This document shows, one piece after another, positions 40,040 through 50,078 of a stretch of DNA of 57,198 nt. The notes beneath the pieces were generated by a model. The model was not told the origin of the DNA. It saw only the letters and a program-made list of their open reading frames with translations, and did not search any database. The stretch's first letter is position 1. Every line of letters begins with the position of its first letter. The position numbers and the translations under genes were made by a program. This stretch comes from Cylindrotheca closterium (lineage: Eukaryota; Bacillariophyta; Bacillariophyceae; Bacillariales; Bacillariaceae), in assembly GCA_933822405.4 (NCBI GenBank), contig CAKOGP040002469.1:1-57198 (forward strand), written 5' to 3'.

Positions 40040-41194
40040 TCAAAAGCTCTCTTTTTTAGAAGGATCCGTAGTATCCTTCCGGAAGGAAATGTTGGCGAAT
40101 AGGTTGCAAAGGTCAACGATGGAAGGGTCCTTGGACTTGTCGCAACTGGCTTGATACCTAGCATAAGCATCCGCAGAACAGAGTATGACCGATGGTGTCA
40201 TTTTCTTTCTCAAATCAGTCATGGACAAACAGGGTGTCTCCAAGACAATGGATAAATCTTCCATGGAGACGAGCCCTTGATCGATGACACTGCCGGCAAA
40301 AATGACAGTAGTCACAGTGGCGACGAGGAGTAGGGCAATGACCATGCCACCAAAAGTTGTCGATGAGTCCAAAACTACGTCCATTGCTGCAATCGCTTGA
40401 GCGTCCTCAAGGGATAGCAACGGTGGAACTGGTGTTGGGGCGAATGGGTCCTTGGTGGTGTAGGATTCCACTCCGTCGAAAATATCTCTGACAATGAATT
40501 CAGGGTCAAGTAAGCTTGGCCAAGCTGAAGCTGAAGCTTCAGCAACAAGCAGGTCAGTGGCAACATTTTCTAGCTTCTTGTAGATTCGTTGGTACTCGAC
40601 TTGGAACTCTTGGTTGTATGCTTCGAACTTCGGGATGAAGAGTTCGATCTTGGAAAACATGGCAGTAGACACTTCTTGAATGTATGCTTCTGTGGAAGAC
40701 ATGACGGACTCGTAGTCAATGGGTTGGTGGAATGCTTCGTGCTCGAAGATGGCAGACATGGCATTAGTGAATGCTTGAATGAAGGCTTCGTACTTCTCGA
40801 TGAAGTCTTGTGCGAAAGCCTTGATCGATTCGTAGTTGATCGATTGCTTGTATGCGTTGTACTCCATACTGAAGAACTCGAAGATGGCAGACATGGCATC
40901 AGTGAATGCTTCGGCGAAGGCTTCGTACTTCTTGCTGAAGTCTTGTGCGAAAGCCTTGACCGATTCGTAGTCAATAGACATGATAAACTCCGCAAGGGAG
41001 AAAGAAGGAACACCAGTGGATTCCATTTCCACGGTGGTTCCAACAAAGTCAACAGTGGAAACAATGTCTTCGTTTGCCAAACTGTAGACTTGAATGGATG
41101 GACGAGTGTAGTTTGCACTCATCAAGGAAGGCATGGCCATTGGCTGCATGGCCAAAAGAAGAAAGATCATGATGATGGATCGAAGAGACAACAT
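40040..41194 (-). CDS. Secreted or type I membrane protein with internal ~40-residue repeats (384 aa)
   Basis: Start is the ATG at 41194; the frame is open upstream through a poly-Gln run but only from TTG. MLSLRSIIMIFLLLAMQPMA is a signal peptide. Residues about 65-190 hold three related units beginning (S/P)I(D/N)YESV/I, the first two continuing KAFAQDF..KYEAF..AFT(D/N)AMSAIFE; the third has diverged. The units look like amphipathic helices rich in Phe/Tyr/Ala. A hydrophobic segment (about 285-310, MVIALLLVATVTTVIFAGSV) could span the membrane, leaving a Cys-containing C-terminal domain of ~75 residues. No known family recognised. The repeats are also clear at DNA level, so copy number may vary. 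Confidence 0.65.
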   Translation of the reverse strand: MLSLRSIIMIFLLLAMQPMAMPSLMSANYTRPSIQVYSLANEDIVSTVDFVGTTVEMESTGVPSFSLAEFIMSIDYESVKAFAQDFSKKYEAFAEAFTDAMSAIFEFFSMEYNAYKQSINYESIKAFAQDFIEKYEAFIQAFTNAMSAIFEHEAFHQPIDYESVMSSTEAYIQEVSTAMFSKIELFIPKFEAYNQEFQVEYQRIYKKLENVATDLLVAEASASAWPSLLDPEFIVRDIFDGVESYTTKDPFAPTPVPPLLSLEDAQAIAAMDVVLDSSTTFGGMVIALLLVATVTTVIFAGSVIDQGLVSMEDLSIVLETPCLSMTDLRKKMTPSVILCSADAYARYQASCDKSKDPSIVDLCNLFANISFRKDTTDPSKKESF

Positions 41195-42246
41195 GGTGGA
41201 AAGTGTTTTGTTTTGTTTTGTTTGTTGTTGTTGTTGTTGTTGTTCTTTGAAAGGACTGAGTCGATGCAATTTGATCGAATGTCAAAAATATGAGCAGATT
41301 CTGTTGTGAAATGAAGTTGCTCTGCTGAAGCAAGAAACGTCTCGACTTTGGAAAGATGTACCAAGCTCAGTAGAAACTCTAGTGTCGACAACCGTTTCAA
41401 ACTGAATCGAAAGTTGTGAGCATAGTTTTTTTCCACGGTTTCGGCTCAACGGCAACGTGTGTTCCAAACCGATTTGCTCTTCCGTCTTCACGGTTAATGG
41501 TGAAAGAAGTATTGGTGCCTAGCATATCATGGATTTTGTTCTTCATGGTCGCATTGTTGGTTTCGCACCATGGCTGTACTACTAGTCATTGCTATCGCCA
41601 TTGTCTTATCAAAAGGTTTTTAAAAATAACGCTGTGAAAAAAACTCGATCGTCAACCCATTTGCATTGCACGCGTGGCGCGTCAATGTGGTCTGTCCACG
41701 CACGGACTGTCTGATTCGTGAATGCATGGACACGGGAATAAATGAAGCCATCTACTCCGCAGGCACTCTGTTCGATTTCACACCACAACCCACCAGCTAC
41801 ACACCAAGACAATATACTACGAACACACACACGGAGGACGGCAGTAGGCTATCTTAGATAGTGTATCAAATATTATAATACCAACTAAATCGCAATCATA
41901 CTGTACCCCGCAAATGTATCTCGTTCCGTTTGTTGAAGATGTATTTTGAGATATTTTGAGATTGGAGAATGAGGAACAGAAACACGAAACAAGGCATTGG
42001 AGAATGGGTCATCTTGTGTAAGATTGAACAGTGCCTGACAATAATGTGAGAAGTATTGACAAGATCAAAGCAAGAAGTGAGTTGAATGTAGTCATGGCAA
42101 GATACCAGATGCTGTGCATGACTGAGAAGCAAGACTAGAAAATAGAGTAAGGAATAATTTAGCTCACAATTGCAAGACCAATAGATTTTACTTCTAGGGA
42201 GATTCCAACATCCGTTATCATCCACATAACAACCCAATGTTTCCAT
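41195..42246. other. Intergenic upstream of the repeat protein
   Basis: Contains a TTG microsatellite (41218-41243) 25-50 bp upstream of the repeat-protein ATG, probably in its 5' leader. No gene is supported in the remainder. Confidence 0.4.
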
Positions 42247-42849
42247 TCACAGCATTCCTGCGTGTTGCGATGCACATTTTGATTTTTGTGTCACTCCGTC
42301 AGTGTAAACGCCACCTTGTAGATCACAGAAAAGCTTCTGTCCATTCGAAATGTGGTAAGTAAAGTGCGAGAAAGCTTAGATCACCCTATGCCAAGGGAGA
42401 CTGTCGTCCGCCCAACCAGTGTTGGAGTTGAACTTTTGATAATTGGTAATGAAAGGCTCCTGTAGAACTTTACGCCCAGCGAAATCTTGTCGGGTGCATT
42501 GATTGAAGGTCCATACCTCGGGAAGGTTGACTTTGACAATTTTATTAATGCATCCTTTTGAATTGAACTTGGTAATCAGGAAGATTGCTTCTTTCGAGGC
42601 TGCAATGTCTGTGTCGTAGAAGTGAGATTCCATCACCCCTCCAGTTATGAACCATTTGCATACACATGCTTCACCAGCACGGTTTCCTTCGGTGTATACA
42701 CCCTTTGCCACCCAACGAAAGCTTCCCGAGGCGAAAGGGTTGTCCAGAGCGTGATTTTCGAAGCTGGCTCTGCTGGCGTTGTTCAGCCTCGCCGTTTGCA
42801 AAGGATCGATAGTTGCATTCGTGCTGAAGCTATTATTACCTCCAACTCA
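42247..42849 (-). pseudogene. Alpha-kinase (MHCK/EF2K type) gene fragment broken by an in-frame stop
   Basis: Reading down from about 42846, the frame encodes an alpha-kinase N-lobe: NPFASGSFRWVAKGVY, ACVCKWF (the ATP-site Lys), ASKEAIFLITKFN and VLQEPFITNYQKFNSNTGW. At 42378-42376 a TAA interrupts it. The same frame then continues AFSHFTYHISNGQKLFCDLQGGVYTDG, the alpha-kinase C-lobe with the DLQG motif, before ending at 42247. The family normally continues to an LTDP element and a zinc-binding C-terminus; neither is recognisable, and no ATG is found before the upstream stop at 42849-42847. It is therefore most likely a pseudogene with a nonsense change and lost ends, unless a further intron or readthrough operates. 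Confidence 0.75.
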
Positions 42850-43169
42850 ATGAACGTAACCCGAGCAACGAGATACCCCGTCTCCTTTGGACCATTGCGT
42901 TTTGGAGTAGGCTGACTAATCGAAGTTACGTCCACATGGCTGCGGCACCACCCTCCTTGGGTCTCATCACAATGATACTAGGCCTCCTTGACTGTTTTGT
43001 GACTGCAGCAGGACGCTACTACCACTATGACATATGGTTTGCGGGAGTGTTCCTACTAATGAAAGTATATCTTTGCTTGTTTGTTGCTAAAATTTGCTAT
43101 CACATCATTGTTTATTTAATAAAAAAATACAATCATCCCAACCAATCATTCCCCGTTTCAAAACCATGT
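42850..43169. other. Intergenic, possible tiny ORF
   Basis: An 81-codon plus-strand frame at 42936-43181 starts with ATG and is hydrophobic but overlaps the 3' end of the convergent small gene and has no conserved content. I do not call it a gene. Confidence 0.3.
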
Positions 43170-43460
43170 TCATCGGCGTAGATATGGAGCTAGTGGTTGC
43201 TCCACCCTTGCAGATCCATTGGACCACCTTGAACTGAAGTGTGTTTCAAAACTGACTCTGTGTTGGCTTCCGTTGGATCGTTCACTGTCCGAGAAATCTT
43301 TTATGGTAGTTTGAGCAGGAGGATCTTCCTCTTCCCTCTTGACGATCCTCCCGCTTCTTGCTGAGCGATGGCTCGTAAACAGTATTGACTTGATTTCATA
43401 ATGCTGTGCTCTTATTCGGACCTCTGATTGTGAAGTGTTCATTGCATCGATCGTCATCAT
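43170..43460 (-). CDS. Small 'RVxF-SRW-NGS' family protein, copy 1 (96 aa)
   Basis: The C-terminal third reads HRVSFETHFSSRWSNGSARVEQPLAPYLRR and aligns with the C-termini of the proteins at 49773 and 50784, around V.F, SRW(S/A)NGS and PL.P. A short SDSERSNGS precedes it, corresponding to SDSTD or SDASD in the other copies. The N-terminal part is charged and variable. No membrane segment or targeting signal. RVSF fits the RVxF docking pattern of protein phosphatase 1 partners, but this short motif occurs often by chance; function is unknown. Confidence 0.6.
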   Translation of the reverse strand: MMTIDAMNTSQSEVRIRAQHYEIKSILFTSHRSARSGRIVKREEEDPPAQTTIKDFSDSERSNGSQHRVSFETHFSSRWSNGSARVEQPLAPYLRR

Positions 43461-45174
43461 CTCGTTTCTTGTTTTTTAATGTTTCAAAACTATCTTCAGT
43501 GAAATTGTGGTTTCAATTCTATTAGCAGTGAGAATGTCGCATTTTTGCCACCAGAGAAACAGTTCGCTTTCGATTTATCGCGGGACATATTCGAAAAGAG
43601 TTTCTTAAATGATGGGAAGGAACAGGATCTATTTCCTCCGCTTTTCTTAATTTGAAAAATTGAACGGAAACCAGGAACGAGGGCCTCCAACTCCAAAAGA
43701 AGAATGAGAGTTCGGGCAAAGCGAAGCACAACTAAACAAACGTAGTACCACCGGTACAGTACAGTAAAGCTTTTTGATACATACTGCACCGGTACGATGC
43801 AGGTACAAAGATACTGGTACAATACCAGAAACCAATGACGAGCGGAGAGCAGTAGTATCAATTTTAAAAAAGAAAGTACCATTCAGTTTTAGAGCGCGGC
43901 ACTGCAGGTGCACTACGTAGTCCCATTTTCTGAAGAACATGAGAATTGTAATCGTAGTCCCCAAGCATTTTGCAACCCGAACCGCCGATAACACTTTCTG
44001 ATCATGCATACCAGGGGTACCTGGTACCACGACCATGGAGGAATGATACTGTGGTGACCATCTTCGACGCCCAGCACTAGTACTACAAGAAGAAGTGTTA
44101 CCTTCCCAAAAGAGGTGATCAGTCTTGCAAGGACCTACATCGTGCATCCTCTAACCCTTGCCCCGAAATGAGACGAAATTGAAAATACTCCAACCATTTT
44201 GGTCAAGGAGATGAAGTAACAATTCCCTGTCATATCTTGGGGGGAAGACCTAAAAAAGTTTAGTAGAAATGATTGTTATCTTTTTCTATACTTCGTTGTT
44301 TGGATGTGAAGTACTAGTGCATGTGCCCCCCTCAATTGATTGACATGTAGTATTCCAATAGATACCATGATGGCTGCCGACCCGATACTTAGGAGAGAAT
44401 ATGTCTGGTTGATTCTAGGGGAAGAAGTGCCAAGAAAGAAGAATATAAAAATAAACGATTCACAGTCAACTAATCTCTTATATTGTACTGTGGCGCTATA
44501 TTATACTATGAAGGCCTTCGGCTATGAAGTCATGCATTCTAGGAGCGATGAAACTTGAACAACGGTATCGCCACTCCACCACATCCCTGCTTTTCGTGAC
44601 AGAAGCCGCCACTACAGTACTGGTTTCTCCAGTAGCCAGCGTCTCCGAGAGCTACAGTACACTACATCGGTAGCGGCTTGCAACAACCAACTCCATAAGT
44701 TTAAAAGTGTGCATGAAAAACCTTTTGGACAAGCCAGTCAATCTTAATCAACATCGTCTAACGAATAATGAATCCTCCATTGCATATGCCAATAAACTAC
44801 ATTATCAGGTTATTTGTTCATGTACAACTTCATTTTTTCGCTGTTGTGATTTGCTTGTTGCCTGAAAAGTCTGAACGTTCTCCTCGTGCACGCCCTGGAG
44901 TCGGCATCGTACCGTATATTTTTCTGGTCTAACAATACCAGGATGCTGACTAGCAGCGTGCAACTCACATCGTGCACTCCAATGTTTGTGCACTCCTGGG
45001 AATTTTTCGTGCACCACACTGTCGTCAAACCAAATTTGATTGGCAAATACGTGCGCTAACGCGACAGTTGAGCTCGTTTTAGGTCGCGTTTTGGAACTCC
45101 AAAATCGCCATTTCACAATACATTTCACTCGTCAAAATCACAACAACACAGACGACAGATATTTTCCGCTAACG
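43461..45174. other. Long intergenic region
   Basis: No gene is supported. It contains a GGTACC/ACCGGTAC-rich patch (43745-44035) and, before the PDZ gene, repeated (C/T)GTGCAC words (about 44885, 44971, 44988, 45008). Open frames are short and mutually overlapping. Confidence 0.5.
44885..45015 (+). promoter_or_regulatory. Repeated (C/T)GTGCAC words upstream of the PDZ gene
   Basis: At least four copies of (C/T)GTGCAC in about 130 bp, with close variants CGTGCAAC (44958) and CGTGCGCT (45050), 165-290 bp upstream of the ATG at 45175. Candidate binding sites by repetition only. Confidence 0.3.
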
Positions 45175-47232
45175 ATGAAGGTCAGATTGCAAAAGTCAGT
45201 CCGCTTCCAAGAACCAACACTCTCGAATCATCAATACAAAAGTGATGATTGGAGAGAGCTTCTGAAGGAGGAAGACAGCAATTTGATCGACAATGAGGAG
45301 AATGACGAGTCCGACGACAGAGAAGAGTGGGAACCTGCGACAGCAAAGGTCACCGTGATTCAACGTGATGCTCCCCCAGAAGTGATGGATGAAATCTCTG
45401 TCAATGAAGCAGATGTCGTCGTGGAATCATACCTCGCGGTAGCGAAACGAAACCCTAATCGTGATGTGGGCATATACTTTACCAGAGCCAAACCGGATTC
45501 TCCTCTCTGTATTGAACACATAACATCCCATGGTCCTTTTTCATACAGTGATCTCGAGTCTGGTATGATTGTGTCGGCCATTAATGGAAAATATATGACT
45601 TGGAGCTCTCCAGAAGAAGCAATGGCTGAACTTGAGAAGGAAACGACCATGACCGTGACTGCCGAGTTTGCCCCAGAAAAGTATTACTGCAAGGAATACA
45701 CAATGATCCTGGAGGCAAACATGGAGGATTACTTCGGAACCTATGGTGTCACATTTGATCGCAAGGGAGAAAATCTACCGCTATACGTGAAGACGGTACA
45801 AGAAGATGGCCCATTCGCCGATTTGTTGCCTGGGTTGAAAGTAATTGCCATTGACGACCAATTCATGGCATGGGAGACCCCGGAGAAAGCGCAAGAGGCT
45901 TTGGACTCTATCCAAAATGGTGTCAAATATATCACTGTCGAAGCCACAACTGAGACTGTAAATACAACTATCCAGCAAGTCGAACTTGATATGAATGAAT
46001 CCAATGAGGTTGTTATCACCGAAGTTGCTACCTTCAGCAAACAATGCCCGCTTGACCTACGAGAGGGTATGACGGTTGTGATGTTGAATGGGAAGATCTG
46101 CAGCGAAACTTCCTCCATTGACGAACTGGTAAACGGGGCTGGTACAATATGGGACATCATTGCTGTTGATTTGAATTGCCGAAGACTTCTCGTAAACCAA
46201 GATAGATCGGCCGGCGAAGCCATGGTCTCTTTTTGTGGAGCAGGAGCCCTTGGAATGGCAGCTGTGTCTTTCCATGCGATTGATATGTGCACTTATCCAT
46301 TGAACAATATGCTTTCCCAACGAAATGTCATTGAAGAAAAGACACAAGACGAGGTAGCTGGTACAAGGGAACTATTACTAGATGAAGAAGAAACGGCAAC
46401 TCGTGATGCCGCTGCCAGTGAAGATGCTGTAAACGAAAAAGATGAATTTGAAACAGGGACTGAAACCCAATCTACCATTGACAAGGAATTGGCATCAGCT
46501 CATGCTGAATCCAAGCCATTTGACGAACATCGGAACGAAGAAACAAGCCCTCAAGCACAGGGCAAGATTACGATTGTTTCTCAAAATGCAAAGGAGGAAG
46601 ACAACGAAACCATCTCGCAACAGGGAGATACTTCCAATCAAGCAATGGTTAGGTCGAGACCAACTGTTCTTCTCTCCCGTTCTATTCCCGATGTCAGCCC
46701 AGTTGGACAGTCGACCGATGCAGCCAAGAGAACATCATCCCAAGAAACGGTCAAGTCAGAAGAGACCATTGCTCCAGCTGCTGTTCTACGCAGTGTTCAA
46801 AAGTCTAGTCCAATTGCTGATGAAACCAAGATGGGGAGAACTGCAGACTCCCCATACCATTTCTTCAGCACGAATGCGAAGAGAAACAGCTTTGTGTTCA
46901 GTCTCGACATGGGAAAGATAGAAAAAGCCCCAACAACGATGCATTCATTCCAGATCCAAAAGATTTGCAATGAAGACGTTGGACTGAAGCTAGCACAGGG
47001 TCAAAATGGTGGAGTGTACATTGCGGAAATGGAGAGTCATTGTAAATTCAGGGGATCTGGGGTGAAGTCTGGAATGCGTATTGCGAAAATTAATGGAGTG
47101 GATTGTCCCAACTCTATCAGAGTGACAACATCATACATCAACGGGATTGAGGGCAAACTGAATCTCGTGACGACCTTTGGTGCAAAACCCAAAGCAACAA
47201 AGAGCCCTCAAATCTTTTTCAGCAGCTACTGA
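45175..47232 (+). CDS. Multi-PDZ-like protein (685 aa)
   Basis: Start at ATG 45175, where MKVRLQKSVRF begins; the upstream frame opens only from TTG. At least two clear PDZ-like repeats: GIYFTRAKPDSPLCIEHITSH..LESGMIVSAINGKYM (about residues 100-150) and GVTFDRKGENLPLYVKTVQED..LLPGLKVIAIDDQFM (about 185-240). A third, weaker one follows (about 280-335, LREGMTVVMLNGK), and a fourth lies near the C-terminus (about 600-670, DVGLKLAQGQNGGVYIAEM..VKSGMRIAKINGVD). Between the third and fourth lies an acidic, disordered region of ~220 residues. No transmembrane helix or signal peptide. PDZ repeats usually bind C-terminal peptides and scaffold signalling complexes; partners unknown. Single exon. Confidence 0.75.
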   Translation: MKVRLQKSVRFQEPTLSNHQYKSDDWRELLKEEDSNLIDNEENDESDDREEWEPATAKVTVIQRDAPPEVMDEISVNEADVVVESYLAVAKRNPNRDVGIYFTRAKPDSPLCIEHITSHGPFSYSDLESGMIVSAINGKYMTWSSPEEAMAELEKETTMTVTAEFAPEKYYCKEYTMILEANMEDYFGTYGVTFDRKGENLPLYVKTVQEDGPFADLLPGLKVIAIDDQFMAWETPEKAQEALDSIQNGVKYITVEATTETVNTTIQQVELDMNESNEVVITEVATFSKQCPLDLREGMTVVMLNGKICSETSSIDELVNGAGTIWDIIAVDLNCRRLLVNQDRSAGEAMVSFCGAGALGMAAVSFHAIDMCTYPLNNMLSQRNVIEEKTQDEVAGTRELLLDEEETATRDAAASEDAVNEKDEFETGTETQSTIDKELASAHAESKPFDEHRNEETSPQAQGKITIVSQNAKEEDNETISQQGDTSNQAMVRSRPTVLLSRSIPDVSPVGQSTDAAKRTSSQETVKSEETIAPAAVLRSVQKSSPIADETKMGRTADSPYHFFSTNAKRNSFVFSLDMGKIEKAPTTMHSFQIQKICNEDVGLKLAQGQNGGVYIAEMESHCKFRGSGVKSGMRIAKINGVDCPNSIRVTTSYINGIEGKLNLVTTFGAKPKATKSPQIFFSSY

Positions 47233-47445
47233 CTCTCAGAGCAATACAACTAGTTATTTGCCATATTTTTTTAAAAATATTTTTCCCCATTTGCGCGACC
47301 AGACGCGCTCGCTGGCGAAGCTAAATTATTTGAATACTTAGTACTTTTGCGACGGGATTTTGGGTTTTCACATTTTCCGTCTGACGACAGGAGATTGTGA
47401 AACATCAAAATATTATAATAAGATTTCCAAAACATCATAGATATC

Positions 47446-49095
47446 ATGGTCATGGACCATCGAGGGCGCCCACTAAGACCAATTCTGGAGGAAGCAGCTA
47501 CAGCCCAAGAAAACAAAAAGCTTCAGTTGTTCCATGAGGACGCGACGAGTCATGAAGACTACGTGGAGTGCGTGTTCAGAAGCTTTTCATTGTCAGTTTC
47601 AAAAGAATCTGTTTGTGACCCAGATGTGCTCGATTGCAGCAATAATTCGAACGACTTTCAATTCCAAGAGGGGAAACCAGAGCCTCCTAGAAGATCTTAT
47701 GATGTATTGCTTTTCTCATCACATGAAAAACAGAACTCAGTTGACGACGAGAAGCTCCAGGAGTTTTCGTCAGATGGACCACAAAACTCGGTAAACGTGA
47801 GCAAATCACCATCAGCTGATCAACAGAACTCTGACAACGAGTGTGAGTTCCGTTACAAATTTTCTCCAACGATTGATGGCTTCACTTTCTTCACTGAGCG
47901 TGGGGAAAGAAAAATCGACCTTGAGGAAAACTTAGCGTCTATTCATCTGAAAGAGAGCATTACAGTGGCGGTTGACGAAAGTACTCGACATTGTCGCGGG
48001 GTATGCAGTGCTTTGTCGGGACACAATGTGATCAGTGAAAGCGATCAAACCAGCAAGAACACGGCTTTTAAGAATAAGCTCCGAATTAGTTGCTCAAAGC
48101 AATTGCAGAGTATTACTAACGTTTCCCGCCGCTTGCTCTCTTGTCCTGCAGCAAAAAGTCAAGCGCGGAGTGAAAGTTTACCAGATGCCCCACCATCACA
48201 AAAGATGTGGAAGATGTGTAGAGAGGGGACCTCTGCATTGAAACATCATTGTAGAGAGTTTGAAAGGGCGCTTAGTAAGACTGCTGAAAAGACGAAGCAA
48301 AGGATTCAAAAGCGGAAGAGGGGGGAGAGAAGCTTGAATGGGTTCCAAAGCACACCAAGGTCTTTCGAAAGTCGCCAAGCTGCTGCTCAACGTCTAAGGG
48401 AGTTAATCCAGCAAAAACACTCTCTAAATTTGAGCGACAGATATAGCTTCCATGATGAAGCACCTATTGGAACCGGAAAAATGAATGAAGAATCCATTGT
48501 ATTTGAACCTCCAATGTCTTGGCAAGAGACACTTGAATTGGAGCAGGCGTTATATAGTTTGAGTATGGCTAAACAGAGGGATGCAGCCCTGGCTTCGAGA
48601 AATTACGTCTCCGGAGAGGCTACTTCTTCGTCTACGGCTTCGCCAGACCAGTCCACAAGTACCAGCTCAATTGAGAAGCTTAGCGTGCTTCTTGATCAAT
48701 ACTTGGATCAACAGACAAACAATTCCGATCTCCCTTCTCTGCGAGAAAAGAAAACCGAAGGCAGTTCGTCAGATCTCAGCTCCATTGAGAAGTTTGGTGC
48801 ATTATTCCGAGATTACTTCGATAAGCAGAAAACTAGTACTGTGCCCGGACCACAGAAGAATGGGTGCAAAATCATTGTTGAAGATTCATCATTCCATACG
48901 CATGTAAAGGAAGCAACGAAAAGCTTGTCCTATTCTTCTGGATTGACGGAATGCAGTTCCGAAGATAGCTCGATTGACTGCTCAGCCATTGTGGAACATG
49001 AAAATAATGTCACTGAGCAATTTGGAGCGTACCAAGCTGACTTTGATCTCGACAGAATACTGGAAGTCTCGATGATGAATGGGGGAACCGTGTAA
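47446..49095 (+). CDS. Unrecognised Ser-rich protein with a duplicated 'SSIEKL' segment (549 aa)
   Basis: One uninterrupted frame beginning MVMDHRGRPLRP. Composition is hydrophilic, with a basic stretch (about residues 285-300, KTKQRIQKRKRGER) that could be a nuclear signal. SSIEKLSVLLDQYLDQQT and SSIEKFGALFRDYFDKQKT form a short internal duplication near residues 405-465. An acidic region with DRILEV ends the protein. There is no known domain, membrane segment or signal peptide. It lies about 210 bp downstream of the PDZ gene in the same orientation but should have its own promoter. Function unknown. Confidence 0.6.
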   Translation: MVMDHRGRPLRPILEEAATAQENKKLQLFHEDATSHEDYVECVFRSFSLSVSKESVCDPDVLDCSNNSNDFQFQEGKPEPPRRSYDVLLFSSHEKQNSVDDEKLQEFSSDGPQNSVNVSKSPSADQQNSDNECEFRYKFSPTIDGFTFFTERGERKIDLEENLASIHLKESITVAVDESTRHCRGVCSALSGHNVISESDQTSKNTAFKNKLRISCSKQLQSITNVSRRLLSCPAAKSQARSESLPDAPPSQKMWKMCREGTSALKHHCREFERALSKTAEKTKQRIQKRKRGERSLNGFQSTPRSFESRQAAAQRLRELIQQKHSLNLSDRYSFHDEAPIGTGKMNEESIVFEPPMSWQETLELEQALYSLSMAKQRDAALASRNYVSGEATSSSTASPDQSTSTSSIEKLSVLLDQYLDQQTNNSDLPSLREKKTEGSSSDLSSIEKFGALFRDYFDKQKTSTVPGPQKNGCKIIVEDSSFHTHVKEATKSLSYSSGLTECSSEDSSIDCSAIVEHENNVTEQFGAYQADFDLDRILEVSMMNGGTV

Positions 49096-49772
49096 TGTGG
49101 AAAGACTCTTATGTGTTATATATTTGTAATTTTGAAAGATACTGATACCAGTTTGGTGTTTACGCCCCCCACATCTTGAAGGATGTCATTTTTGTTTTAC
49201 CTGATGTCAACTCTGATAAGAACCCGCCAATCCTGACCCCATCTTCTAGAAACTGTGTAGTCCTCAAACATGAGTGTAAACTTCTCACAATTCGTATTTC
49301 AGTCTAGCTAAGACGTTGAGCAACAGTCTTGCACTTGGCTCAGTCTCTGCTTGAGTGACATTTTGGACCAAAAGTTCCAGGTTTTGTTCTCAGTCTGTTC
49401 TTTTGAGGTGAGGATACGCCAACACCTGTACGTTCTTTGGCCTGTTTGTTTTTCTTTGGGGTACAAATGTTTTATCATGATGAATCTGGCACGACTTATT
49501 TGGGGGAAAACGCGAAGTGTCGCTGAAGAAAAATACCTCAAGGACTACAGGACCAGGTCGGTGCTAGTACCAGCTACGAATGTAATGCTTAGAGCAACGA
49601 CCCCATGGGCAAGAAAACCACTAGCTAGAAGAACTTGCTGATTAAACTTGAAAATTTACAGCTCGTTCTTATGTAGCTAATCAAAATGACCTAAATGGGT
49701 AGTTATTTTTGCTGGTGCCCCTTCTTTATCATCTATGTTGGATGCTTTCTAATCGAGAAAAAGAATCCTCCT
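49096..49772. other. Intergenic, no gene seen
   Basis: Convergent 3' region between the Ser-rich protein and a small-family gene. Open frames on either strand are short and unconserved. Confidence 0.4.
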
Positions 49773-50078
49773 TCAATTGCTTATGCTGCGCTTCAAGGGC
49801 AGCAAAGGTTGTGTAAAGCTTGGGGAACCATTGGACCACCGAGAGTCGCAGTCTTTGTTGAAATGAACATGGCATTCTAGCTGAGAAGGAAGGCTCCTGT
49901 TGGAATCTGAAGCATCGCTTCGTCGTTTCAAGCAGCTTGATCTTGGTGAGGATGACGACGCCAAACCTCTGCTCTCCTCGAGAGAAGAAGAATGAGCGGC
50001 TGGTTCGATGCGGCCCTCCTGGGCATGAGTAAAGCCTTGTGGATGATTGATCCTGATCAAAGCGTCAGAGTGAACCAT
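49773..50078 (-). CDS. Small 'RVxF-SRW-NGS' family protein, copy 2 (101 aa)
   Basis: Start is the ATG at 50078; the open frame continues upstream only from GTG. SSCLKRRSDASD and SLPSQLECHVHFN followed by DSRWSNGSPSFTQPLLPLKRSISN align along the C-terminal half with copy 3 (PSCLKRPSDSTD, SLPSRLEPRVRFN, DSRWANGSPKCPKPLSPIQRSISK). The N-terminal half is divergent. The RVxF-like position is HVHF here. No membrane segment. It forms a head-to-tail pair with copy 3, in the same orientation. Function unknown. Confidence 0.65.
   Translation of the reverse strand: MVHSDALIRINHPQGFTHAQEGRIEPAAHSSSLEESRGLASSSSPRSSCLKRRSDASDSNRSLPSQLECHVHFNKDCDSRWSNGSPSFTQPLLPLKRSISN

Noticed and set aside
40589..41293. 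Long plus-strand open frame (234 codons)
   Set aside because: It is antisense to the repeat-containing secreted protein and arises from its repetitive codons; the minus-strand product has a signal peptide and coherent repeats.
42936..43181. 81-codon hydrophobic open frame
   Set aside because: It has an ATG but no conserved motif and overlaps the 3' end of the small gene at 43170; it may be chance.
45741..46292. Minus-strand open frame of 183 codons
   Set aside because: It is a shadow of the PDZ-like gene; the plus strand carries repeated domain motifs.
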